Of a stretch of DNA of 38,762 nt, positions 9,579-18,662 are shown piece after piece. Location of the stretch: the NCBI GenBank assembly GCA_937899995.1, contig CALCCK010000063.1, positions 1 through 38,762 on the forward strand, in the 5' to 3' direction. Below the pieces are notes generated by a model that searched no databases, had not been told where the DNA came from, and saw only the letters and a list, made by a program, of their open reading frames with translations. The position numbers were made by a program, and so were the translations under genes. How positions within the stretch are numbered: the first letter of the stretch is position 1; each line of letters starts with the position of its first letter. This DNA is from an uncultured Gammaproteobacteria bacterium (GTDB lineage Bacteria > Pseudomonadota > Gammaproteobacteria > PS1 > Pseudothioglobaceae).

Positions 9579-9887
9579 TTATAAATTAATATAAACCATA
9601 CCTTGTTCAACCTTGGTCTCAAAGCAAGCCGTTGAACCTTCGTCCGCCCCTTGAGCTTCGCCATCTTCTAAATTAATCACCCAATTGTGAAGTGGGCATG
9701 TTACTTTATGACCATGAACGATTCCCTCAGACAAAACGCCACCTTTATGTGGGCAAGTATTACGCACAGCAAACACATTGTCATCTCTAGTACGAAAAAT
9801 GGCAATTTCTTGCTCGTTTGTCCGAAAAATTCTTGAACCCAATACTGGAATACCATCCAATGCAACTACTTCTTTCCAACTTGACAT
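9579..9887 (-). CDS. nirD: nitrite reductase (NADH) small subunit
   Basis: 102 aa Rieske-fold protein with CPHKGG and CPLHNW carrying the C-x-H and C-x-x-H cluster ligands at about residues 45 and 65. All four ligands are intact, unlike E. coli NirD, where they are lost. It partners NirB in six-electron reduction of nitrite to ammonium. AAGGAG lies 8 nt upstream of the ATG, and it follows nirB by 16 nt. Confidence 0.93.
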   Translation of the reverse strand: MSSWKEVVALDGIPVLGSRIFRTNEQEIAIFRTRDDNVFAVRNTCPHKGGVLSEGIVHGHKVTCPLHNWVINLEDGEAQGADEGSTACFETKVEQGMVYINL

Positions 9888-9903
9888 AAATACTCCTTAA
9901 TAA

Positions 9904-12333
9904 TTATTGTGTAATAACTTCGAACTGATGGCTTTGTGCGCCTTCTGCACGCTCTTTCCATGGATCGTTTTGAGTCTTCTGCTGAGAAACTAAAAATCTA
10001 GCATGCAACGCTTTTCTGTTATCTTCATCATCAACTAATTGCTCAGTAACGAATGACAAACCTACACGATCAATCCATGGTGCAGTTCTCTCTAAATAGA
10101 GCGCATCCTCACGATAAAGTTGGATATAAGCACCAACATATTCAATCGCCTCTTCGTCACTTTCAACTCGAGTCAATAAATCGGTCACTCGAACTTTAAT
10201 ACCACCATTACCACCAACATGAAGCTCCCATCCTGATTGAACTGCCACTAGACCAAAGTCCTTAATAGTTGCTTCAGCACAGTTTCTAGGGCAGCCAGAT
10301 ACGGCTAATTTAAACTTATGAGGCATCCACGAGCCCCAAGTCATTTGTTCTAATTGTATGCCCATTGTCATAGAATCCTTAGTACCAAATCGACACCAAG
10401 TATCACCGGCACAAGTTTTAACTGTTCTCAAAGATTTACCGTAAGCATGGCCAGAAACCAATCCACCAGCACCGAGGTCTTTCCACACTTTAGGAAGATC
10501 TTCTTTAGTCACACCGAATAAATCAATACGTTGTCCGCCTGTTAGTTTCATGGTTGGTATATTAAATTTATCAACCACATCAGCAATGGTTCTAAGTTCA
10601 AGCGGCGTGGTAACACCACCCCACATTCTTGGCACCACAGAGTACGTACCATCTTTTTGGATATTGCCGTGCGAACGCTCATTAATAAATCGTGATTGTG
10701 CATCATCTTCATAATCAGGATTAGCTGCCAATAAATAATAATTTACTTCAGGTCGACATACATGGCAACCATCTGCATTTTCCCAATCCATCTTAGCAAA
10801 TACTTCAAATACTGTATCAAAATCATTGTCAAAAATAAAATCATGAACTTCTTGCTTAGTGTGTTCAGCACAACCACAAATTGGTTTCTTCTTTGGTGAT
10901 TCTGAATATTCCCCACCTAAAGTTGAAGCAATTAATTGCTCAACCAAGCCCGTGCAAGAACCACATGAACTTGACGCCTTAGTATGGGCGCGAACATCTT
11001 CTAAAGTAAAAAGATTTTTCTCATTAATGGCGCTCACAATGTCACCCTTACACACACCATTACAGCCACAAATCTCTGCTGAATCATCCATTACCATAAT
11101 CATCTCTAATGGACCATGCCCAGAGTCACCAACATGTGCTTGACCAAATAGTAGACGATCACGCATATCAGCAATATTATTTTCATCTTTCATTAGCTGG
11201 AAATACCACGACCCATCAATGGTATCTCCATACAATACTGAGCCAATAATTTTGTCGTTCTCAATTACAATTTTCTTGTACACACCTTTAGCAGCATCCT
11301 GAAAAATTAAATTTTCACTATTATCAGTTCCTTGAAAATTACCAGCAGAAAACAAATCAATACCTGTAACCTTAAGTTTAGTCGAAGTTACTGAACCCTC
11401 GTATAAACCAATACCGTATTCGGCAATATGATTGGCGCAAACTTTAGCTTGTTCAAATAACGGTGCTACAAGACCATAACACAGGCCTCGGTGTTGTGCA
11501 CATTCGCCCACCGCATAGATACTTGGATCAAATGTTTGCATCGTATCGTTCACCACAATACCACGCTCACAATGAATACCCGCTTGTTGTGCTAAGACAA
11601 TATTAGGTCGAATTCCTACTGCCATCACCACCAATTCAGTGGTAATTTTCGAACCGTCATCAAATTCAATTGTGCGAACTTTGCCCTTGTTATCCCCAAT
11701 CAATTGTTTAGTTTGTGCTTGTAATTTAAACGCCATACCGCGTTCTTTTAAGGACATTAACAACATTTGTGACGCTGCACTATCAAGTTGCATATTCATC
11801 AAATCTTCAAGTAAATGCACTACAGTCACGTTCATGCCTTGCTTCATCAAGCCGTTAGCCGCCTCTAAACCCAGTAAACCACCGCCAATTACCACTGCAT
11901 TTTTATGATGTTTCGCCGCATCAATCATTTGATCAACATCAGCCACATCTCTAAAACCAATCACACCATCAAGGTCATGACCTTCAATTGGTAAAATGAA
12001 TGAATTAGAACCAGTTGCAATTAATAATTTATCGTAATCGTAGCTAATACCATTTTGATCAATAACTCTTTTATGAATACGGTCAATCTCGCTAATAGCA
12101 CAATCTGTGTGCAATGCAATATCATTGTCCTTGTACCAATCTAGATCATTAATCATGATTTCGTCAATCGTTTTCTCGTCTGCTAGAACTGGGGAAAGCA
12201 TAATACGATTGTAATTACCGTAGGGTTCAGAACCAAATACAGTGATATCAAATTTTTCATCAGTAATTTTTAATAACTCTTCAAGGGTTCTGACACCTGC
12301 CATACCATTTCCGATTAAAATTAATTTCTTCAT
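9904..12333 (-). CDS. nirB: nitrite reductase (NADH) large subunit
   Basis: 809 aa, cytoplasmic, reduces nitrite to ammonium with NAD(P)H. Domains in order: FAD-binding (GNGMAGVRTLEE near residue 8), NAD-binding (GGGLLGLEAA near 150), a BFD-like [2Fe-2S] domain with CGCNGVC and CGSCTG, a second cysteine-rich segment (CGC and CHVC), then the sulfite/nitrite reductase domains. The siroheme-[4Fe-4S] cysteines are Cys641, Cys647, Cys681 and Cys685 (CAGDTWC and SGCPRNC). It has a strong AGGAGAGG ribosome binding site and starts 8 nt after the kinase gene. Confidence 0.95.
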   Translation of the reverse strand: MKKLILIGNGMAGVRTLEELLKITDEKFDITVFGSEPYGNYNRIMLSPVLADEKTIDEIMINDLDWYKDNDIALHTDCAISEIDRIHKRVIDQNGISYDYDKLLIATGSNSFILPIEGHDLDGVIGFRDVADVDQMIDAAKHHKNAVVIGGGLLGLEAANGLMKQGMNVTVVHLLEDLMNMQLDSAASQMLLMSLKERGMAFKLQAQTKQLIGDNKGKVRTIEFDDGSKITTELVVMAVGIRPNIVLAQQAGIHCERGIVVNDTMQTFDPSIYAVGECAQHRGLCYGLVAPLFEQAKVCANHIAEYGIGLYEGSVTSTKLKVTGIDLFSAGNFQGTDNSENLIFQDAAKGVYKKIVIENDKIIGSVLYGDTIDGSWYFQLMKDENNIADMRDRLLFGQAHVGDSGHGPLEMIMVMDDSAEICGCNGVCKGDIVSAINEKNLFTLEDVRAHTKASSSCGSCTGLVEQLIASTLGGEYSESPKKKPICGCAEHTKQEVHDFIFDNDFDTVFEVFAKMDWENADGCHVCRPEVNYYLLAANPDYEDDAQSRFINERSHGNIQKDGTYSVVPRMWGGVTTPLELRTIADVVDKFNIPTMKLTGGQRIDLFGVTKEDLPKVWKDLGAGGLVSGHAYGKSLRTVKTCAGDTWCRFGTKDSMTMGIQLEQMTWGSWMPHKFKLAVSGCPRNCAEATIKDFGLVAVQSGWELHVGGNGGIKVRVTDLLTRVESDEEAIEYVGAYIQLYREDALYLERTAPWIDRVGLSFVTEQLVDDEDNRKALHARFLVSQQKTQNDPWKERAEGAQSHQFEVITQ

Positions 12334-12341
12334 AACCTCTC

Positions 12342-14039
12342 CTAACGTACTAACATTAACAATAATACGACATTTAGTGCGAACGATAGTGCAACTAATA
12401 ATCGATACTTTTTCAATAAAAATTCTGGCTGGGTTGTCTCTGAAGGTGTAAATAATGCCTGGTTCGGATGCTCTAAATCAAACAAAAACTCTGATAAAAC
12501 TTCATATCTACCTTCTACGCTTAAACAGCATGCTTTATGAATAGCGCCATCAATCCATATTGGAACATGTGGATCCTGCTTTAATACTGATTCATAAGAC
12601 AATTTTGACAATTTTTTGGCTGTCAGATTTTTATCTAATTTATCCCCATAAGGAAGGCAAGATGCTAGCATCTCATAAACAATAGCACCTAAACTAAACT
12701 GATCAGATGCTTGAGATACTTTTTCATTGAGTATTACCTCTGGCGCTGTATATCCCTGAGTGCCTTGATTACCCACTGCACTGATTGGATTCACCAATTC
12801 GGAAACACCAGCAATTCTTGCTGAACCAAAATCAATCAACTTAACTTGACCCATTTCATCAATCATGATATTTTCTGGCTTGAGATCACAATGCAACATT
12901 TCTTGGCGATGAAATGCCCTTAAACCTTGAATAATTTGCTTAACAATACTTAATACTATTGTCATATCTGGATTAGGATTTTCATCAATCCACGTTCGTA
13001 GCGTTTTCCCCTTAATGTATTCCATCGCATAAGCTAGAAATTTAGAGTCTTCGTTAGATTTATGAATTTTGACCACATTAGGACTTTGAATTCTCTGCCC
13101 AACCCATTCTTCATAGATAAAATGTTTAAGATATTGGGGGTCGTCTTCAAAATTGACAGAAGGTGTTTTTAACACAACTGATTGAGAAGTGTGAATATCT
13201 TTAGCTAAATATAATTGCATTTTGGCACTTGAAGCGATTAATGACTCTATTTCTAATCCATTAATTTTCATACCCTTTGCCAAATCAGGGGGCACTGGTC
13301 TTTGTGTCAATTCATCAAATGCTTCATCAATATTCTTTTCTGGTAGTTGCTCGATATGACAAATCATAGCTGAGGCATTGTCCTGACTGCCAGCAGAAAT
13401 TGCCCTTTTAACTAAATCATCAGCCGAAATATCCTTATTCATTAAAATTTCTAATAACGAATGGTTTAAATAATCATGCACACCATCAGTAGTTAATAAG
13501 AATCGGTCACCTTCCTTAATATCAAGTGTTTGATAATCCACACTGACTTTTAAATCAAAACCAATTGCTCTTGATAAGTAAGTTTTTTCTTTGTTGATAC
13601 TCAAGATGTGGTCTTTAGTAAACTGAGTTAAAACATCATCTCGTATTCGATAAATACGGGAATCACCTACATGGAATAAGTGCGCAGTATTAGATTTAAT
13701 AACTAACACACTCAATGTGGACAACATTGAAGAAATTTCATTTGCTCTCATTGATTGTGAATACAGCCAATTATTCAATGCTGAAATCACTTTAATAGCG
13801 GAATTTTCCGTACTCCAAGAATCAGGTGTTGAATAATAATCACTTAAAAACCCTTGAACACAAGTACTGCTAGCCTCTTTAGCCCTTTCACAAGCACTAA
13901 CACCATCGGCAATAACGCCAACAATACCCTTGTTTTCAAGCAACGGAGCGCTCGGGGCATGGTAAGCGCAAGCATCCTGATTCTCAGGCTTAATACCTGC
14001 CTGAGAGCTAAGTTGAATATTGACCTTAAGTGCTTTCAT
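12342..14039 (-). CDS. PP2C phosphatase-Ser/Thr kinase fusion, membrane-anchored
   Basis: 565 aa. Residues 1-235 are a PP2C-type phosphatase (VIADGVSA, LFHVGDSRIYRI, LLTTDGVHDYL and GSQDNASAM motifs with the metal-binding aspartates). Residues about 265-520 are a protein kinase: VVLKTP lysine, HCDLKPENIM catalytic loop, LIDFGSA and GYTAPEV. The glycine-rich loop is degenerate. A single C-terminal helix (about 545-563) would anchor it with both domains in the cytoplasm. It lies between narK and nirB with gaps of 2 and 8 nt. Related fusions are known in nitrate assimilation loci of other proteobacteria, and regulation of transport or reduction is a reasonable inference. No target is evident. 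Confidence 0.88.
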   Translation of the reverse strand: MKALKVNIQLSSQAGIKPENQDACAYHAPSAPLLENKGIVGVIADGVSACERAKEASSTCVQGFLSDYYSTPDSWSTENSAIKVISALNNWLYSQSMRANEISSMLSTLSVLVIKSNTAHLFHVGDSRIYRIRDDVLTQFTKDHILSINKEKTYLSRAIGFDLKVSVDYQTLDIKEGDRFLLTTDGVHDYLNHSLLEILMNKDISADDLVKRAISAGSQDNASAMICHIEQLPEKNIDEAFDELTQRPVPPDLAKGMKINGLEIESLIASSAKMQLYLAKDIHTSQSVVLKTPSVNFEDDPQYLKHFIYEEWVGQRIQSPNVVKIHKSNEDSKFLAYAMEYIKGKTLRTWIDENPNPDMTIVLSIVKQIIQGLRAFHRQEMLHCDLKPENIMIDEMGQVKLIDFGSARIAGVSELVNPISAVGNQGTQGYTAPEVILNEKVSQASDQFSLGAIVYEMLASCLPYGDKLDKNLTAKKLSKLSYESVLKQDPHVPIWIDGAIHKACCLSVEGRYEVLSEFLFDLEHPNQALFTPSETTQPEFLLKKYRLLVALSFALNVVLLLMLVR

Positions 14040-14041
14040 GA

Positions 14042-15511
14042 TTAATTAAGTTTAATGATCTCAACGGTTCCATCGTCCAATACCTCTATCATCTGGTTTT
14101 TTGGCTCATCTAAAAGAAGCACAATGATGGCTAATACAACTGTTGACACAATACCAATCAACATAAAGAATTGGTCATAATCAACCAATGAGTTAATGGT
14201 TAGAAACAACACAGAACCTGTCGCACCAAAAGCACCGACCATGCCAGCAATTTGCCCAGTAAGACGCCTTTGAATAAGTGGTACCATGGCAAAGACCGCA
14301 CCTGAACCTGCTTGAGAAAATATTCCACCCAAAATAGTCAGTCCAACTACCCAACTAATCGACCAAGTGTCTTTATCAACATTGCCCAATATTAAAAAGC
14401 TAATAGAAATACCAAAAAAAGCAATCACCAGTGTTAGTTTACGGCCAATCTTATCACTAATCCAGCCACCGCCTGGTCGGGCAAACAAATTAATAAACGG
14501 GTACACACCGGCTAATAGCGCAGCCGTAACTTTAGGCAACTCAAACCAATCCACATAGAACATCGCTAAAATTGATACTACAGCTAATTCAGTGCCAAAA
14601 GTAGCTAAGTAAGCCCAATCAAGAATAGCCACTTGTTTAAAATGATAGCGACTTTGCTTGGGCACAGGATTTTTAACAAATTCTGCATTGATCTGCCAAA
14701 TTTTGAATAACTGCAATACAAATACAGACACCAGTATGGCATATACCATCCAAGTAGTCTCTGTTGAAATTAACCCTGCTTTTGCAGGTGAAAGCTTCCA
14801 AGTTAACAATGCCAACACTAGATATAGCGGAATGTTCATTAAGATGTATAAAACCAAATCACCAAAACTGGTCACTTCCATTGCGCCTGATTTTTTTGGC
14901 TTAAAGTAAGTAGAGCCTTTGGGTGTATTGCTCACATTAAAGTAATAAAAAATTCCATAAGCAATAGCAATAAGGCTAGCAATGGTAATGGCATATCTCC
15001 AACCATCCGCATCACCAAAACTGGCAGCAACAAACGGCAAAGTAAACATCGCACCAGCAGAACCAAAGTTACCCCAACCACCATAAACACCTTGTGCGGT
15101 ACCAGTTTGTTTAGCTGGGAACCATTCTGAAATCATACGAATACCGACCACGAAACCAGCACCAATAAAGCCCGATAAAAAACGCATCATCGCCAACTGC
15201 TCATAACTTTGCATCCAACTAAAGGCGATTGAGATCAGTCCACCCAATATCAAAATAAATGAAAACATAATTTTAGGACCGAACTTATCAACCAACATAC
15301 CCACAACAATTCTTGCAGGAATAGTTAAACCCACATTTAAAATTAACAATATTTTTGCCTGCTGATCAGTCAGTGACAATGCCTCTTGAATAAATGGCAT
15401 CATTGGGCCAATGCTTAACCAAATAACAAAAGTCATAAAAAAAGCAAACCAGGTTAGGTGCAAAATCCGATATTTACCGCTAAATGAAAATAGATTAAAT
15501 TTATCTTCCAC
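14042..15511 (-). CDS. narK: nitrate/nitrite transporter, MFS
   Basis: 489 aa NNP-family major facilitator with about twelve hydrophobic helices. The family signatures are visible: the glycine-rich GGWGNFGSAGAMF and a second FARPGGGWISDKIGRK, plus the substrate arginines expected near RFLSGF and RRLTGQ. It imports nitrate or exchanges it for nitrite. The start is GTG at 15511, with GGAG 7 nt upstream. It is the first gene of the nitrate operon and follows a structured leader with a terminator. Confidence 0.93.
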   Translation of the reverse strand: MEDKFNLFSFSGKYRILHLTWFAFFMTFVIWLSIGPMMPFIQEALSLTDQQAKILLILNVGLTIPARIVVGMLVDKFGPKIMFSFILILGGLISIAFSWMQSYEQLAMMRFLSGFIGAGFVVGIRMISEWFPAKQTGTAQGVYGGWGNFGSAGAMFTLPFVAASFGDADGWRYAITIASLIAIAYGIFYYFNVSNTPKGSTYFKPKKSGAMEVTSFGDLVLYILMNIPLYLVLALLTWKLSPAKAGLISTETTWMVYAILVSVFVLQLFKIWQINAEFVKNPVPKQSRYHFKQVAILDWAYLATFGTELAVVSILAMFYVDWFELPKVTAALLAGVYPFINLFARPGGGWISDKIGRKLTLVIAFFGISISFLILGNVDKDTWSISWVVGLTILGGIFSQAGSGAVFAMVPLIQRRLTGQIAGMVGAFGATGSVLFLTINSLVDYDQFFMLIGIVSTVVLAIIVLLLDEPKNQMIEVLDDGTVEIIKLN

Positions 15512-15521
15512 TTAAAACTCC

Positions 15522-15564
15522 AAAAAAAAAGCCTACATAATCCTTAATAAAGAATTATGTAGGC
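15522..15564 (-). terminator. intrinsic terminator in the narK leader (attenuator)
   Basis: Arms GCCTACATAAT (15531-15541) and ATTATGTAGGC (15554-15564) form an 11-bp perfect stem with three further inner pairs. On the minus strand the stem is followed by nine T (15522-15530) and then the narK ribosome binding site. The only gene upstream is moaE, which diverges, so there is nothing upstream to terminate. It must act on the narK transcript itself. Confidence 0.85.
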
Positions 15565-15580
15565 CTCAATGCCAAAAAAT

Positions 15581-15707
15581 AGACAACTACGTCTGGCTCA
15601 ATCAATGCAACTTTTCATTGACGAAAAAAAATGTTTACCCAATTTTATTCACTTAAGTAAAAAACTGGATAAACATCGATGTTAAATTATTACCCATCGT
15701 TGGATAA
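15581..15707 (-). promoter_or_regulatory. structured 5' leader of the narK operon, ANTAR-like hairpins
   Basis: In transcript order: hairpin A at 15690-15707 (TTATCC/GGGTAA, six-base loop AACGAU); hairpin B with 9-bp arms at 15666-15674 and 15633-15641; hairpin C at 15602-15621 (UCAAUG/CAUUGA; read with one A-G mismatch it has the six-base loop AAAGUU); hairpin D at 15581-15594 (AGAC/GUCU, loop GUAGUU). Loops A and C have A at position 1 and G at position 4, the pattern reported for RNA targets of ANTAR antiterminators such as NasR. Hairpins A and B use near-identical arms and could exchange partners. Pairings were derived by eye. Confidence 0.6.
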
Positions 15708-15716
15708 TGTGCAACT

Positions 15717-15725
15717 ATTATATCA
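15717..15725 (-). promoter_or_regulatory. extended -10 promoter of the narK operon
   Basis: On the minus strand TGATATAAT gives a perfect TATAAT (15717-15722) with an extended TG element; no good -35 box stands 17 nt upstream. Transcription from about 15710 would give a leader of some 200 nt before the GTG of narK. Confidence 0.6.
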
Positions 15726-15807
15726 AAATAATACCACCTATATTAATAATTAATAATATTTAGAGAAAATATATAAAAAAAAACACCACAAAAAGCTAAA
15801 ATTAACC

Positions 15808-16257
15808 ATGGATAAAATAATCATTCAACATCAAGACTTTGATTTAACAAACGAAGTCGGCCTTGCTAAAGACGATGATAGCAATATTGGTGCTATAGTC
15901 AGTTTTGTCGGTACGGTGCGTGATTTAGACAACGAATCCATCACTAAGATGACACTTGAACACTATCCTGAGATGACTGAAAAATCCCTTGCATCAATCG
16001 CCAATCAAGCACATGAGCGCTGGCAGTTAGGCAGCATCACTATTATTCATCGTATTGGCGATCTTTCAGTCAATGATCAAATCGTATTAGTAATTACCAC
16101 CAGCAAACACAGGAAATCAGCCTTTGAATCTTGTGAATTCATTATGGATTATCTAAAAAATCAAGCACCTTTTTGGAAAAAAGAGCATACTCAGAATTCT
16201 AGCAAATGGGTTAAGTCTAAAACAACAGATGAAGATCAAACTACTAGTTGGGATTAA
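15808..16257 (+). CDS. moaE: molybdopterin synthase catalytic subunit
   Basis: 149 aa. Large subunit of molybdopterin synthase, which with MoaD transfers sulfur to precursor Z. Family motifs include GAIVSFVGTVRD, LEHYPEM, HRIGDL, and the C-terminal HRKSAFESCEFIMDYLK followed by PFWKKE with conserved lysines. It diverges from narK across 296 nt of AT-rich DNA. Its stop overlaps that of the convergent mobA by 4 nt. No clear ribosome binding site is seen. Confidence 0.95.
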   Translation: MDKIIIQHQDFDLTNEVGLAKDDDSNIGAIVSFVGTVRDLDNESITKMTLEHYPEMTEKSLASIANQAHERWQLGSITIIHRIGDLSVNDQIVLVITTSKHRKSAFESCEFIMDYLKNQAPFWKKEHTQNSSKWVKSKTTDEDQTTSWD

Positions 16258-16829
16258 ATCTTATCGAAATCCTGAGGATTGTTTAAATTAATAAACACTT
16301 TAGGTTGATCTGAAAAATCCACCTTTTGCAAGTTATTCTGCTCAATCCACAAACCTAATTTTCGCTCACCCGACTCTAAAAACGCTAACAAATTATTTTT
16401 TAGATTGGTCTTAATTAAAGCGATGGTTGGATGTATTCTCAATCCATCATCTGCCACACAAATATCCACATCGGTTCTATCCATCGCATCAATCAATCGA
16501 TCAATAACTGTCTTGTTAATCATGGGGCTATCACATGGCAAGGTTAATAAATAAGTGGTGGTTGTTTTTGATAGCGCCGTTGAAATGCCAGCTAATGGCC
16601 CTTGAAAATCGGTCAATTCATCAACAATCACTTCGCCATAGGGTTGATACTTCTCAATATTTCGATTAGCACTAATCAATAATCGACCTGCCCTGTCATC
16701 AACCACATCAACCACATAACTAATCAGCGGTTTATCATTTAGCAAGATCAAACCTTTATCCTCACCCTGCATTCTACTTGAGCGCCCGCCCGAGAGAATA
16801 ACGGTTGTAATATTGTTTTTATCAATCAT
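16254..16829 (-). CDS. mobA: molybdenum cofactor guanylyltransferase
   Basis: 191 aa. Transfers GMP to Mo-molybdopterin to make the guanine dinucleotide cofactor used by DMSO-reductase-family enzymes, such as the nitrate reductase here. The N-terminal nucleotide-binding motif LSGGRSSRMQGEDKGL is textbook MobA, and LPCDSP follows near residue 98. It is the only reversed gene inside an otherwise plus-strand cofactor cluster. Confidence 0.95.
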   Translation of the reverse strand: MIDKNNITTVILSGGRSSRMQGEDKGLILLNDKPLISYVVDVVDDRAGRLLISANRNIEKYQPYGEVIVDELTDFQGPLAGISTALSKTTTTYLLTLPCDSPMINKTVIDRLIDAMDRTDVDICVADDGLRIHPTIALIKTNLKNNLLAFLESGERKLGLWIEQNNLQKVDFSDQPKVFINLNNPQDFDKI

Positions 16830-16887
16830 TTGCCAGGTCTTTTATTGCTTATCATGTTTAACGAGATTAGATTATATTAGCATTCTA

Positions 16888-16896
16888 TGATACAAT
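16888..16896 (+). promoter_or_regulatory. extended -10 promoter for moeA-moaCAD-mog
   Basis: TGATACAAT gives TACAAT with an extended TG, 28 nt before the moeA ATG, in the 95-nt gap between mobA and moeA. A weak TTAGAT lies 18 nt upstream as a possible -35. The short leader leaves no room for a molybdenum-cofactor riboswitch. Confidence 0.5.
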
Positions 16897-16924
16897 CAAT
16901 CCATCAGTTTGAGTTATTTTTATT

Positions 16925-18190
16925 ATGAACAACCAGGAAGTTGATTGCGGTTGCGATCAAGTACAACAGCCTTTATTAGCGATGGATGAGGCCCTAGATT
17001 TTCTGCTTAATGCAGTAGTAGTCAACACCAATACGCACACCGTATCGCTTGATAATTCACTCTATCAGGTGCTAGCACAAGATGTATGCTCAACCATTAA
17101 TGTACCCGATTTTGATAATTCTGCGATGGATGGCTATGCCATCAACCTCAAAGAAGATCAAGTTAATACCTCAGGTGGGGTTAATTTTGAAGTTACTGAT
17201 CGAATCCCTGCCGGTAGCATAGGTAATACACTTACACCTGGGTGTTCTGCTCGCATCTTTACTGGCGCCCCTATTCCACAAGGTGCTAATACCGTTATCA
17301 TGCAAGAAGAGTGTGAAGTATCAGAAGATGGAAAAAGTATCGAAACTTGGCGCCCCTTATCAATCAATGAAAATATTAGACCGATGGGTAACGACATTCA
17401 AACAGGTGATGTAATTTTACGAGCTGGCATGCAACTGAAACCGCAAGATGTTGCTCTAGCTGCCTCTGTTGGTGTGGCTGAGCTGGAAGTCTTTACAAAA
17501 CTTAAGGTTGGTGTATTTTTCACTGGAGATGAATTGGTTGAGCCAGGCAATGCTTTAAATAGGGGTGAAATCTTTAACTCTAATCGCTATGCGCTAGTCG
17601 CCCTACTTAAACAACTAAATTGTGAAGTAATCAATCTGGGTAATATCAAAGACAGCCTAGATTCAACTTGTAAGGCTTTAGAAACACTGGCATCCGATTG
17701 CGACTTAATTATGACCACCGGGGGTGTCTCTGTTGGGGAAGAAGATCATGTCAAACCTGCAGTAGAAAAGCTCGGTAAGTTATCTTTATGGCGCATTAAA
17801 ATGAAACCAGGTAAGCCACTGGCTTTTGGTCATGTTGGCAAAACTGCCTTTATTGGCTTGCCAGGTAACCCAGTGTCAGCCATGGTAACGTTCTTCTTAT
17901 TCGCACGGCCTTTTATTAAAAAAATGCAAGGTGTTAGCAACCATAAAAATCAAACCACTCAAGTGCAAACCAACTTTGATTGGCGCAGGCCAAGGCCACG
18001 ACGTGAGTTTGTCAGAGTAAAATTAGACCATTCTACCATTCCTGCTTCAGCCAACCTCTACCCTAAACAAGGTTCAGATGTATTGAGCTCTGTTGTTTGG
18101 GCTGATGGCTTGGTAGAAATACCAGAAAACAGCACCTTCACTCCGGGAGAGGTACTAAATTATTATTCATTAACTGAGTTAACCCTATGA
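16925..18190 (+). CDS. moeA: molybdopterin molybdenumtransferase
   Basis: 421 aa. Inserts molybdate into adenylylated molybdopterin. Motifs include [10 protein letters not shown] near residue 63, the [19 protein letters not shown] segment, [15 protein letters not shown] with the catalytic Asp region, and [13 protein letters not shown]. The first residues (CGCDQ) precede the MoeA domain proper. It is first of a tight five-gene plus-strand operon, and its stop overlaps moaC as ATGA. Confidence 0.95.
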   Translation: MNNQEVDCGCDQVQQPLLAMDEALDFLLNAVVVNTNTHTVSLDNSLYQVLAQDVCSTINVPDFDNSAMDGYAINLKEDQVNTSGGVNFEVTDRIPAGSIGNTLTPGCSARIFTGAPIPQGANTVIMQEECEVSEDGKSIETWRPLSINENIRPMGNDIQTGDVILRAGMQLKPQDVALAASVGVAELEVFTKLKVGVFFTGDELVEPGNALNRGEIFNSNRYALVALLKQLNCEVINLGNIKDSLDSTCKALETLASDCDLIMTTGGVSVGEEDHVKPAVEKLGKLSLWRIKMKPGKPLAFGHVGKTAFIGLPGNPVSAMVTFFLFARPFIKKMQGVSNHKNQTTQVQTNFDWRRPRPRREFVRVKLDHSTIPASANLYPKQGSDVLSSVVWADGLVEIPENSTFTPGEVLNYYSLTELTL

Positions 18191-18660
18191 GCAAACTAAC
18201 CCATATTAACGATAAAGGTGATGCACAAATGGTTGATGTGTCTGACAAGGCTATTACCACTCGTATTGCTGTAGCAAAGTCAGTGGTACTCATGCAGCCA
18301 TCAACCTTAGAATTGATTACTTCTGGCCAACACAAAAAAGGTGATGTTTTGGCGGTGGCACGTATCGCCGGCATTCAAGCGGCTAAAAAGTGTGCCGACC
18401 TTATTCCATTGTGTCACCCCCTAATGCTGACTAAAGTTAGTGTAGAGTTAAGCACCAATACTGAAGATTCGAGTGTTGAGATTATCGCCACCACCAAACT
18501 TGATGGTAAGACTGGGGTGGAGATGGAGGCACTGACTGCAGCCAGTGTGGCAGCGCTCACTGTGTATGACATGTGTAAGGCGGTTGATCGTGGCATGGTG
18601 ATTAGCCAAACCCAAGTACTTGAAAAATCAGGTGGAAAATCTGGGGACTGGAAAGCTTAG
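18187..18660 (+). CDS. moaC: cyclic pyranopterin monophosphate synthase
   Basis: 157 aa, normal length. Converts the MoaA product to cyclic pyranopterin monophosphate. Conserved segments are [65 protein letters not shown] and the C-terminal KSGGKSGDW. It overlaps moeA by 4 nt and ends 2 nt before moaA. Confidence 0.96.
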   Translation: MSKLTHINDKGDAQMVDVSDKAITTRIAVAKSVVLMQPSTLELITSGQHKKGDVLAVARIAGIQAAKKCADLIPLCHPLMLTKVSVELSTNTEDSSVEIIATTKLDGKTGVEMEALTAASVAALTVYDMCKAVDRGMVISQTQVLEKSGGKSGDWKA

Positions 18661-18662
18661 AA

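Noticed and set aside
15720-15745. Sigma-54 promoter for narK (TGGTATTATTTTGAT)
   Set aside because: The -12 element lacks the essential GC and the -24 element is only partly matched; the overlapping TGATATAAT is a far better promoter.
16830-16924. Possible molybdenum-cofactor riboswitch before the moe/moa genes
   Set aside because: The gap is only 95 nt, the likely -10 is 28 nt from the ATG, and no long stem structure is visible.
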